From positions 1,644,501-1,708,500 of the forward strand of contig NZ_CP136921.1 of the NCBI RefSeq assembly GCF_033100095.1: a stretch of DNA of 64,000 nucleotides, read 5' to 3'. Shown one piece after another: positions 1 to 7,994 of this stretch. The notes beneath the pieces are model-generated. The model saw only the letters and a list, made by a program, of their open reading frames with translations. It was not told the origin of the DNA and made no database searches. The DNA is from Diaphorobacter limosus (GTDB lineage Bacteria; Pseudomonadota; Gammaproteobacteria; Burkholderiales; Burkholderiaceae_C). The translations under genes and the position numbers were made by a program. Position 1 is the first letter of the stretch; every line of letters starts with the position of its first letter.

Positions 1-2394
1 CTGGTCGATCTTCAGCGTGTGCAGCGGCAGGCGCGTCAGGTAGGACAGCGACGAGTAGCCGGTGCCAAAGTCATCCAGGGCAAACTGCACGCCCTTGGCG
101 CGCAGCTGATCCATCTTCTCGATGGCGTCCTGTACGTTGTCGAGCACCATGGATTCGGTCAGCTCCAGCGTCAGCAAATGGGCCGACGCCCCCGTGGTCT
201 GCAGCACGCGGTCGACCTGGCACACGAAATCGTCCTGGCGGAACTGGCGCGCGCTCACGTTGACCGACAGCCGCAGCCGCGCACAGTCGGCCTGATGGGC
301 CCAGGCGGCCAGCTGCCGGCATGCCGCCCGCAGCACCCATTGGCCTATGCCCAGGATGAGATCGCTGCCCTCCGCCACCGGGATGAACTGCCCCGGCGGC
401 ACCAGGCCGCGCTCGGGGTGCTGCCAGCGCACCAGGCATTCGGCCCCGAGCACATCGCCGCTTGCCGTGCACTGTGGCTGGTAGTGCAGCACCAGCTGGT
501 CGCTGGCCAGCGCCTGGCGCAGGTCGGACTCGAGCTGCGCGCGCTCGTTGATGGCCGCCTGCATCTGGGGGTCGAAGAAACACAGGGCGTTGCCGCGCCG
601 GGCCTTGGCCTGGTACATGGCAATGTCGGCGCGGCGCAGCAGGTCTGTGGCGCTGTCCACATCCGCACAGAACAGCGTGGCGCCAATGCTGGCGGCCCCC
701 TGGTACAGGTGGCCGCCCAGTTGAAACGGTTCTTCCAGGGCCTGCAGCAGCTTCTCGGCAATGCGCTGTGCCACGGCCGCCGCGCCCTCCCTGCTGGCGG
801 ACAGGTCGCGCAGCATGACGACGAATTCATCGCCCCCCAGGCGCGCCACGGTATCCATCTCGCGCACATGGGCCAGCAGGCGCCGGGCCACCTGCTGGAG
901 CAGTTCATCGCCCATTTCATGGCCCTTGCTGTCGTTGAGGGCCTTGAAGTGATCCAGATCCAGAAACAGCAGTGCACCGCCCTTCCCCGTGCGCTGGGCC
1001 TGCACGATGGCCCGGCCCAGGCGGTCGAGCAGCAGGCGGCGGTTGGCCAGGCCGGTGAGGGCATCGTAGAAGGCCAGGTTCTCTATCTCCTCCTTGGCGC
1101 GGCGCAGGTCGGTCACGTCGTGGTAGGTGATCACCAAACCACCGTCGGGGGTGTGCCGCTCCTGCAGCTGGATGCAGCGCCCATCGGGCAACAGCTGCTC
1201 CGCCGAGCCCATGCCTTCACGCTGCTGCGCCTGCCGTTCTTGAATCCACTGTTCGCGTTCGGCCTGCGAGGCGGCAGGCAACAGATTTCTGGCCGACTGC
1301 TCCAGCAGGACGCGAAACGGCAGTTGCGGGGCGACATAGGGGGCCAGCCAGGGGTATATGACCACGAACCGCCGGTTCCAGTGCACCACGCGCCGCTGGC
1401 TGTCAAGCAAAACAAACCCGCCCACCATGGACTCCAGCGCCTCGTCCAGCATGGCCTTGGATGCGGCCGTGTTCTGCCGCGCAGCGCTCAACTGCCGGAA
1501 CACCCGCCCCGCCACCACAGCCGCCAGCAACAAGACCGTGGCAAACAGCGCCACCGCCAGCAGCACGGCATTGCGCTCGGCCTGCCAGCGTGCCAGGGCC
1601 AGCGCCATGGGCAGACTGACCGAAAAGCGCAGCTCCGGGTACAGCAGCGAACGCCCCAGCACCAGCGCCGGCGCGCCGCTCATGCGTGCCGGGACATTCC
1701 AGGCACGCTCCGGCAATGGGGTATGCGCCATCAAGTCCTGACCTGCCGATACCGGCAGGTCAGGTACGGCGAAGAGACGCTGCCCATTGGTTTTCTCCAG
1801 CAACACTTCAAAACCCGACCGTTCACTACCCTGCGCCACCTCGGTGAACTTGGCGAGCGGCACCTCGGCCACCGCCCAATACGGCATGCCGTCCAGACTC
1901 AGGCGCCGGGCAAAAAAGAGCACCTGCTGGGCGGAGGCAAAACTTTGCACCGGTCCACTGATGTGCATGCGCGCCGCCTTGGACTGCGTGATCTCGGCCC
2001 AAAACGCAGGGGGGAGTGAAAATTCCTGCAGCGCCCCTGAACTACCGGACACTGCATGCACGCCCCCCTTGGCATCCAGCAGAAGCAGCCGACCGACGAG
2101 CAGGTTGTCCCGCGAGATCATGGTCAGCAGACGGCCATCGTCCGATCGATCATTGGCATGGGTCACCTGCAGCTGATCCTGCACCCCTGAGAGCAGCAAG
2201 TCCAGCGACAGCAGGTGGCGGTTCAGCGTCGCCTCCACCCCCATGGCCATGTTCTCGACCAGGCCCTCCGCGTTGCGCATGGCGGTGGTTCGCATGGACC
2301 AGACCAGACCCACGGCGCTGCCCGCCAGCACGACGACAAGCAGCGCTGCCAGCAGCCCAAAAAGCACCGGTACGCGGGCAGGATTCAGGCGCAT
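1..2394 (-). CDS. Membrane-anchored GGDEF/EAL protein (cyclic-di-GMP turnover), 3' end outside window
   Basis: About 798 codons are visible and the gene runs off the left edge. Two hydrophobic segments (about residues 10-30 and 275-297) bracket a roughly 240-residue extracytoplasmic sensor region. A PAS-like stretch (about 320-430) follows, then a GGDEF domain with an intact GGDEF motif (about 520-524), then an EAL domain beginning near 630. The EAL motif reads ECLVR, which keeps the ExLxR pattern, and the DDFGTGYSSL loop is visible near the edge. By family this is a cyclic-di-GMP synthase and/or phosphodiesterase at the inner membrane; which activity dominates cannot be read from sequence. 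The ATG at 2394 is preceded by GAGGTGATGG. It lies 19 bp after a periplasmic binding protein gene on the same strand, so the two are probably co-transcribed and the binding protein may present a ligand to it. Confidence 0.9.
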   Translation of the reverse strand, partial: MRLNPARVPVLFGLLAALLVVVLAGSAVGLVWSMRTTAMRNAEGLVENMAMGVEATLNRHLLSLDLLLSGVQDQLQVTHANDRSDDGRLLTMISRDNLLVGRLLLLDAKGGVHAVSGSSGALQEFSLPPAFWAEITQSKAARMHISGPVQSFASAQQVLFFARRLSLDGMPYWAVAEVPLAKFTEVAQGSERSGFEVLLEKTNGQRLFAVPDLPVSAGQDLMAHTPLPERAWNVPARMSGAPALVLGRSLLYPELRFSVSLPMALALARWQAERNAVLLAVALFATVLLLAAVVAGRVFRQLSAARQNTAASKAMLDEALESMVGGFVLLDSQRRVVHWNRRFVVIYPWLAPYVAPQLPFRVLLEQSARNLLPAASQAEREQWIQERQAQQREGMGSAEQLLPDGRCIQLQERHTPDGGLVITYHDVTDLRRAKEEIENLAFYDALTGLANRRLLLDRLGRAIVQAQRTGKGGALLFLDLDHFKALNDSKGHEMGDELLQQVARRLLAHVREMDTVARLGGDEFVVMLRDLSASREGAAAVAQRIAEKLLQALEEPFQLGGHLYQGAASIGATLFCADVDSATDLLRRADIAMYQAKARRGNALCFFDPQMQAAINERAQLESDLRQALASDQLVLHYQPQCTASGDVLGAECLVRWQHPERGLVPPGQFIPVAEGSDLILGIGQWVLRAACRQLAAWAHQADCARLRLSVNVSARQFRQDDFVCQVDRVLQTTGASAHLLTLELTESMVLDNVQDAIEKMDQLRAKGVQFALDDFGTGYSSLSYLTRLPLHTLKIDQ

Positions 2395-2413
2395 GAAACC
2401 ATCACCTCGCCCG

Positions 2414-3469
2414 TCATGGCGGGTTTGCCCTCAGGGTCGGCCCAAGAGTCTGGCGCCAGACATCGGCACAGCGCTGGCCGCAGCGCTGCAACCAGCGCGG
2501 CAGCACGGTGTTGGTGAAAATCTCCTGCCTGCGGCGCTCATCCTGTGGCGTCACCGGCACCAGCGCCATGGCGCCCTTGCGCCCCTGGGCGCAGGCAGCC
2601 TGACCGGTATTGCAGGCCATGCCTCGCCGGGTGTCGCTCTCCGACTGTGTCCAGATCGCCTCCTCCAGCTTGGGCAGCTCGCTGGCCAGCAGCTGGCGCA
2701 GCTCGGCGGGCAAGGCCTCCCAGGCGCCCTGGTTGGCGCCAAACAGCGCCAGGCCCCAGTTGAGCGGCATGGCGTGCAAATGGCTGGTGACCTGGTGCAG
2801 CCCCAGGCCATGGCCCGACAGCGTGCCGGTGATGGCGCAGTCAATACTGTCCGATTCGATTTGCGCCACGATCCGCGCAAACGGCAACTGCACCGGCCTG
2901 GCCCCCAGGGCCTCCATGAAGTCGGCCTGCCCCGCCGACGACACGCGCACACGCCGCCCCGCAAGCTCGGCCAGTGCGCTAAACGCCTTCTTGCAAAACA
3001 CCACCTGGGCCGGATAGGCGTAAACGGCCAGCAAGCGCACACCATGCTGTTCGCGCAGGTTTTTCTCGAGGAAGGGCCGAAAGGCCGCCACCGCCGCACG
3101 GGCGCTGGCCATGTCGGGGTTGAGGCCCGCCAGGTCGGGGGCGGTGTACTCGGGATATTGGGCGGTCAGACCGCTCATGAGGACGGTGGCCATCGGCACC
3201 ACGCCCAGTTGCAGCAGGCGCAGCATGTCCTCGCCGGGCACGCCCGCACGGTCAAAGGGCACGATCTCGGCCTTGAAACGGCCGCCGCTGATGCGCGGCA
3301 GTTCGCGCGTCCAGAAGGGCTCCTCCCATTGGGTGTATTGGTTCACTCCGGCCAGCCCACCCACCACACGAAACTGATGTGCTGGCGCCACGGCATGCGC
3401 CGCAGCCGCGCACAGGCCCGCGGCCAGGGCGATAGCTCCGGTTGTCCTTGTTCCCACATGCCAGCCCAT
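2414..3469 (-). CDS. TRAP-type (DctP-family) periplasmic substrate-binding protein
   Basis: A 351-residue protein with a signal peptide (hydrophobic core followed by AAAAHAVA). The DctP-like fold is suggested by the stretch from FRVVGG through GRFKAEIVPF and by a substrate-loop region DSIDCAITGTLSGHGL. The ATG at 3469 is chosen over an upstream start because a GGAG lies at the right distance and the signal peptide then starts cleanly. No TRAP membrane subunits (DctQM) are near. Instead it sits directly upstream of a membrane GGDEF/EAL gene, so it may be a sensor-accessory protein rather than a transporter component. The ligand is unknown. Confidence 0.8.
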   Translation of the reverse strand: MGWHVGTRTTGAIALAAGLCAAAAHAVAPAHQFRVVGGLAGVNQYTQWEEPFWTRELPRISGGRFKAEIVPFDRAGVPGEDMLRLLQLGVVPMATVLMSGLTAQYPEYTAPDLAGLNPDMASARAAVAAFRPFLEKNLREQHGVRLLAVYAYPAQVVFCKKAFSALAELAGRRVRVSSAGQADFMEALGARPVQLPFARIVAQIESDSIDCAITGTLSGHGLGLHQVTSHLHAMPLNWGLALFGANQGAWEALPAELRQLLASELPKLEEAIWTQSESDTRRGMACNTGQAACAQGRKGAMALVPVTPQDERRRQEIFTNTVLPRWLQRCGQRCADVWRQTLGPTLRANPP

Positions 3470-3614
3470 TGCGTCCACTCCTGATGTCCCCCTTTGGAGG
3501 ATTGTTGAGAAATGTATCAATCGTGACGCTAATCAGTCAAGAACTGCCTGATTCATGGGGATCAAATTTGTCACGCAAACAATTGGAAACAGGTCCGCTA
3601 TGACCGATCCGGAC

Positions 3615-4445
3615 TCACAGCATGCCGGGATAGGCGCCGCCGTCGGCCAGGATGTTCTGGCCGGTGATATAGCCCGCCTGCGCGCTGCACAGAAAGGCGC
3701 AGATGGCGCCAAACTCCTGCGGCGAGCCAAAGCGCCGCGCGGGTATCGCGGCCCGCTGGGCCTGGCGCACCTCGTCCAGACTCTTGCCGCTTTTGTCGGC
3801 CGCGGCCCGCAGGGTGGCGGCCAGGCGGTCGGTGTCGAACTTGCCCGGCAGCAGGTTGTTGATGGTCACGCCATGCGCGGCAATGCCGCCGCGCGCCGCG
3901 CCGGCCACAAAGCCGGTGAGACCGCTGCGCGCGCCGTTGGACAGGCCCAGGATGTCGATGGGCGCCTTCACCGCGCTGGAGGTGATGTTGACGATGCGGC
4001 CAAAGCCGCGCGCCGCCATGCCATCCACCGTGGCGCGCATCAGCTCTATGGGGGTGAGCATGTTGGCGTCCAGGGCGCGTATCCAGGCCTCGCGCTCCCA
4101 GTCGCGAAAGTCACCGGTGGGCGGGCCGCCGGCGTTGGTGATGACGATGTCAAAGCCCGTGCCCGGGCCGCCGGCCGCGCCGAACACCGCCGCGCGTCCC
4201 TCGGGCGTGGTGATGTCGGCGGCCACGGCCAGCACCTGGGGTTTCAAGCCATTTTGGCCTCTAGCGCTTACCCTATCAGCGCCAATAGCTATTAATTGTG
4301 AAGCAGCCTGGTGCAATGCATCGGGCGCACGCGCGTTGATCACCAGGTTCACGCCCTCGCCCACCAGGGCCTGCGCGCAACCCAGGCCCAGGCCCTTGCT
4401 GGCGCCGCAGACCAGGGCCCATTTGCCTTCGATACCGAAATCCAT
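3615..4445 (-). CDS. SDR-family oxidoreductase, atypical (no YxxxK), with repeat-encoded insertion
   Basis: A 276-residue Rossmann-fold short-chain dehydrogenase/reductase. It has the cofactor glycine motif GASKGLG near residue 13, the NAGG motif, ITSSAVK at the catalytic-Ser position, and a C-terminal GQNILADGG. Where classical SDRs carry YxxxK this protein reads LSNGARSGL, so the usual catalytic Tyr and Lys are absent. I recall an SDR subgroup with an LSN-type motif, but its chemistry is unclear to me. About 20-25 residues between the INARAPDAL helix and VAADIT are encoded by a dispersed intergenic-type repeat inserted in frame. The start at 4445 has AAGGAGCG upstream. It lies 14 bp downstream of the DUF3422 gene, probably one transcript. 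Confidence 0.85.
   Translation of the reverse strand: MDFGIEGKWALVCGASKGLGLGCAQALVGEGVNLVINARAPDALHQAASQLIAIGADRVSARGQNGLKPQVLAVAADITTPEGRAAVFGAAGGPGTGFDIVITNAGGPPTGDFRDWEREAWIRALDANMLTPIELMRATVDGMAARGFGRIVNITSSAVKAPIDILGLSNGARSGLTGFVAGAARGGIAAHGVTINNLLPGKFDTDRLAATLRAAADKSGKSLDEVRQAQRAAIPARRFGSPQEFGAICAFLCSAQAGYITGQNILADGGAYPGML
4241..4303. repeat. Dispersed AGCGCTT/AGCTATT repeat, copy 1 (inside a CDS)
   Basis: The copy runs from TTCAAGCCATTTTGGCC through TAGCGCTTACC and CAGCGCC to AATAGCTATTAATT. It is the same architecture as the intergenic copies listed below, but lies in frame in the SDR gene and supplies codons there. Confidence 0.85.
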
Positions 4446-4459
4446 GCTTCGCTCCTTGG

Positions 4460-5752
4460 TCAGTGTTTGAACATGCGCTGGTGCAGCCGGCGCAGCGACC
4501 ACCACACGCTGGCGGCCACCAGCGGTATGGCGACGGCCGCCGTGCTCTCGGGCGACCAGGGCCAGCCCAGCTTTTGCGCGCCCTTGGCCAGGTAGCTCAC
4601 CAGGCCGACGATGTAGTAGGTAATGGCGGCCACCGACAGGCCTTCCACGGTCGATTGCAGCTTGAGCTGCAGGTCCTGGCGCTGGTTCATGGTGGCCAGC
4701 AGCGCCTGGCTGCTTTGCTGCTGCTCGATCTCGACGCGCGTGCGCAGCAGGTTGCTGATGCGCGAGACGCGCTGGCTCAGCGCATTTTGCCGGCGTGCCA
4801 CCCATTCGCAGGTGCTGCGCGCCGGGCTCAGGCGCCGGTCCATGAAATCGCCAATGGTCTGCATGCCGCCCAGGCGCGACTCGGCGATGTCGCGTATGCG
4901 CAGATCCACCAGCTCGAAGTAGGCACTGCTCGCTGAAAAGCGCGCCTGGGTGGCGGCGTACTGGCTCTCCACCTGGCCCGCCAGGCGCGTCAGGCGGTCC
5001 AGCAGCTCGGGCTCCATGTCGCGGTCGGCCGAGCGTATGGCGTCGGCCAGCGCCGCCAGCTCCTGCTCGGCGCGGCCCAGCACGGCCGCGGCCTCGCGCG
5101 CCACGGGCAGGCCCAGCAGGGCCGCCATGCGGTAGGTTTCTATCTCCAGCAGGCGCTGCACCAGCCGCCCCAGGCGCCGCGGCGCCATGCTGCCGGCCAG
5201 CAGCACCATGCGCGAGCTGCCGTCGGCATGCACGCAAAAGTCGGTGAACACCTCGCCATGGCCCTGGGCCACGCTGGAGGCAACGAGCGAGTCCTCGCGC
5301 AGCAGCTCGCCGAGCTGCGGCAGCTCGTCATATTCGCGCGTCGGCAGCACCCACAGCTGCAGCTGGCACAGGCACAGGCCGGGCAGCTGCGACAGCCACT
5401 CGCGCGGCACGGCCTCAGTGGCGGCGGCTGGGGCGCGTTGGTTCCAGGCATCGGCCGGTAGCGGCACGCTGAAAGTCCAGGTGACGAACTCGGTGTGCAG
5501 CTCCCAGCGCAGGCGAAACCCGCCCAGGTTGGCACGCAGATGCGTGCTGTGTGCATCGGGCATGGCCTGGTGCTGGTCGCGCAGCAGGGCCGCCAGGTGC
5601 GCGCGGCTGGCCTCGCGCTGCGCGGCGTCGGCCCACATGACGATATGCGCAATCGCCACCGGCGCCGCCAGTGCCTCGGGCGGGCGGGCATGGATTTCGT
5701 TGTGCAGCTGCGCGCGTTGCGGGTGTTGTGCGGGGAGGTAGTCCAGGGGCAT
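4460..5752 (-). CDS. DUF3422 family membrane-anchored protein
   Basis: A 430-residue protein matching the DUF3422 family as I know it: the N-terminal NEIHARPP motif, a long helical middle region (about residues 215-370, rich in E/Q/R, likely coiled coil), and two C-terminal hydrophobic segments (ITYYIVGLVSYLA and AVAIPLVAASVWW) that would anchor it in the inner membrane. The biochemical role of the family is not known. The ATG is at 5752. The SDR gene follows 14 bp downstream, suggesting a two-gene operon. Confidence 0.85.
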   Translation of the reverse strand: MPLDYLPAQHPQRAQLHNEIHARPPEALAAPVAIAHIVMWADAAQREASRAHLAALLRDQHQAMPDAHSTHLRANLGGFRLRWELHTEFVTWTFSVPLPADAWNQRAPAAATEAVPREWLSQLPGLCLCQLQLWVLPTREYDELPQLGELLREDSLVASSVAQGHGEVFTDFCVHADGSSRMVLLAGSMAPRRLGRLVQRLLEIETYRMAALLGLPVAREAAAVLGRAEQELAALADAIRSADRDMEPELLDRLTRLAGQVESQYAATQARFSASSAYFELVDLRIRDIAESRLGGMQTIGDFMDRRLSPARSTCEWVARRQNALSQRVSRISNLLRTRVEIEQQQSSQALLATMNQRQDLQLKLQSTVEGLSVAAITYYIVGLVSYLAKGAQKLGWPWSPESTAAVAIPLVAASVWWSLRRLHQRMFKH

Positions 5753-5842
5753 GGGGGGCTATTGTGTGCGCAATGCAGGCGCCAGAACGCAGCACGGCAC
5801 CCGCGGGTGCCGTGCATGCCTGGAGGGGTGGTACGGACGCCG

Positions 5843-7357
5843 TCAATCCTCCTCGACGAAGGCCTCGTCACGCCGCTTGCTCACCGCCGGCAGCAGCACG
5901 ATGACCAGCAGCAGCGCTGCGGCGGCCAGCAGGCCGGCGGAGATGGGGCGCGTCACGAACACGCTCCAGTCGCCGCGCGAGAGCAGCAGCGCACGGCGCA
6001 GGTTCTCTTCCATCATCGGCCCGAGAATGAAGCCCAGCAGCAGCGGCGCAGGCTCCACCCCCAGCTTGTAGAACATGTAGCCCACAAAGCCAAAGGCGCC
6101 GACCAGCCACACGTCGAAGGTGTTGTTGTTGGTGGAGTACACACCCACCGCGCAGAACAGCACGATGGAGGGGAACAGCCAGTGGTAGGGCACGGTGAGC
6201 AGCTTGATCCACATGCCGATCAGCGGCAGGTTGAGCACGATCAGCATCAAGTTGCCGATCCACATCGAGGCAATCAGGCCCCAGAACAGCTCGGGGTTGC
6301 TGGTCATCACCTGCGGGCCGGGCTGGATGTTGTGGATGGTCATGGCGCCCACCATCAGCGCCATCACCGCGTTGGGCGGAATGCCCAGCGTGAGCAGCGG
6401 GATGAAGGAGGTCTGCGAACCGGCGTTATTGGCCGACTCGGGCGCCGTCACGCCGCGGATGTTGCCCTTGCCGAAGGGCACCTCGCCGGGCTTGAGCTTG
6501 GTCTTCTTCTCTATGGTGTAGGCGGCAAAGGCCGACAGCAGCGCGCCACCGCCCGGCAGAATGCCCAGGGCCGATCCCAGGGCCGTGCCACGAACCATGG
6601 CGGGGAACATGCGCTTGAAGTCCTGCGCCGTGGGGAACAGGCCCGTCACCTTGGCGGCGAACACCTCACGCTCGTGCTCGGGCTTGGACAGGTTGGCGAT
6701 GATTTCGCCGTAGCCGAACACGCCCATGGCGATCACCGTGAAGCTGATGCCGTCGGTCAGCTCGGGGATGTCGAAGCTGTAGCGCGCCACGCCCGAGTTC
6801 ACGTCGGTGCCGACCAGGCCCATCAGCAGGCCGAGCACGATCATGCCGATGGCCTTGAGCAACGAGCCCGAGGCCAGCACCACGGCGCCGATCAGGCCCA
6901 GCACCATCAGCGAGAAGTATTCCGCCGGGCCGAACTTGAAGGCCACCTCGGTCAGTGGCGGGGCAAAGGCCGCGAGGATCAGCGTGCCCACGCAGCCGGC
7001 GAAGAACGAGCCTATGCCCGCCGCCGCCAGAGCCGGGCCCGCACGGCCATTGCGCGCCATCTGGTAGCCGTCGATCACCGTGACGACCGAGGACGACTCG
7101 CCCGGCAGGTTCACCAAAATGGCGGTGGTGGAGCCGCCATACTGCGCACCGTAGTAAATGCCGGCCAGCATGATCAGCGCCGCCACGGGCGGCAGCGCAT
7201 AGGTGGCGGGCAGCAGCATGGCGATGGTGGCCACGGGGCCCACGCCGGGCAGCACGCCGATCAGGGTGCCCAGCAGACAGCCGACAAAGCAGTAAATCAG
7301 GTTCTGGAACGTGAACGCGACGCCAAAACCCATCGAGAGGTGGTCAAACAATTCCAT
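5843..7357 (-). CDS. tctA: Tripartite tricarboxylate transporter large permease TctA
   Basis: A 504-residue polytopic membrane protein. It shows the TctA family signatures: GVLPGVGPV near the N terminus, YYGAQYGGSTTAILVNLPGE, and the second PESANNAGSQTSFIPLLTLG repeat. In the family this subunit forms the inner-membrane channel for carboxylate uptake, with TctB and a periplasmic TctC. tctB lies 16 bp upstream. No tctC is next to the pair here, so the binding protein must be encoded elsewhere, as is common in Burkholderiales that carry many scattered tctC-like genes. The substrate cannot be inferred. Confidence 0.95.
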   Translation of the reverse strand: MELFDHLSMGFGVAFTFQNLIYCFVGCLLGTLIGVLPGVGPVATIAMLLPATYALPPVAALIMLAGIYYGAQYGGSTTAILVNLPGESSSVVTVIDGYQMARNGRAGPALAAAGIGSFFAGCVGTLILAAFAPPLTEVAFKFGPAEYFSLMVLGLIGAVVLASGSLLKAIGMIVLGLLMGLVGTDVNSGVARYSFDIPELTDGISFTVIAMGVFGYGEIIANLSKPEHEREVFAAKVTGLFPTAQDFKRMFPAMVRGTALGSALGILPGGGALLSAFAAYTIEKKTKLKPGEVPFGKGNIRGVTAPESANNAGSQTSFIPLLTLGIPPNAVMALMVGAMTIHNIQPGPQVMTSNPELFWGLIASMWIGNLMLIVLNLPLIGMWIKLLTVPYHWLFPSIVLFCAVGVYSTNNNTFDVWLVGAFGFVGYMFYKLGVEPAPLLLGFILGPMMEENLRRALLLSRGDWSVFVTRPISAGLLAAAALLLVIVLLPAVSKRRDEAFVEED

Positions 7358-7373
7358 GATCTAGATCTCCCTC

Positions 7374-7862
7374 TCAACCTGCGATGAAGCTGGGCCAGAC
7401 GGGGAACTGCAGGTTCAGCCCCCAGATGAACGCCGCGTAGCTGCCCGCGGCAAGAATGGTGGCCAGGATGAAGACCCCCTTGAAGTGGAAATGGGTACCC
7501 GCCAGGCTGGCCACAAAGGCCAGGCCATAGATGGCGACGATCAGGCCCATGGCCGGCACGCCCAGGCTGGGCAGGCCTGCCAGCAGCACGCCGAACAGCA
7601 GGTTGGCGGCAATGATGAAGAAGATCTGCTTCCAGGCCCATTTGCCGATTGGGGCGCCATCGACCGTTTCCACGACCAGGGCCTTGAGCATGATGATGGC
7701 GCCGAGGATGGCCAGCAAAATGCCCAGCATCAAAGGAAAGTAGCCCGGCCCCATGCGGGCGCCCGTGCCCACGTTGTAGGTGGTGGCGCCCCAGGCAAAA
7801 CCACCACCCACCACCAGGAACATCAGGCCGGCAAAGAAATCTTGTTGGCTTTTGATTTTCAC
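7374..7862 (-). CDS. tctB: Tripartite tricarboxylate transporter small subunit TctB
   Basis: A 162-residue protein with four hydrophobic segments, as expected for the TctB family: FFAGLMFLVVGGGFAWGA near the N terminus, then YFPLMLGILLAILGAIIML, a middle pair, and a last helix near the end. It starts with GTG at 7862, preceded by GGAGA. It is the small membrane partner of the downstream tctA, and the two are separated by 16 bp. Confidence 0.9.
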   Translation of the reverse strand: MKIKSQQDFFAGLMFLVVGGGFAWGATTYNVGTGARMGPGYFPLMLGILLAILGAIIMLKALVVETVDGAPIGKWAWKQIFFIIAANLLFGVLLAGLPSLGVPAMGLIVAIYGLAFVASLAGTHFHFKGVFILATILAAGSYAAFIWGLNLQFPVWPSFIAG

Positions 7863-7994
7863 GAATGTCTCCAGATAGGAATACCACTAGCGATTGTGAG
7901 AGCGTGGCCCGCATTCCTTGATGTGGATTCCACCTACCGAGAAATACAAGCTTTCCCTGACATGGGGCGGCGCCTGCGGCCAGCCGCGCCCGGC

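Noticed and set aside
19..2019. Long plus-strand open frame of 666 codons
   Set aside because: It lies antisense to the GGDEF/EAL gene; its His/Gln/Gly-rich composition is the mirror of a GC-rich coding strand and has no recognisable domain.
5495..7387. 630-codon plus-strand open frame over tctA
   Set aside because: Antisense to TctA, which has clear family motifs; low-complexity His/Gln-rich translation.
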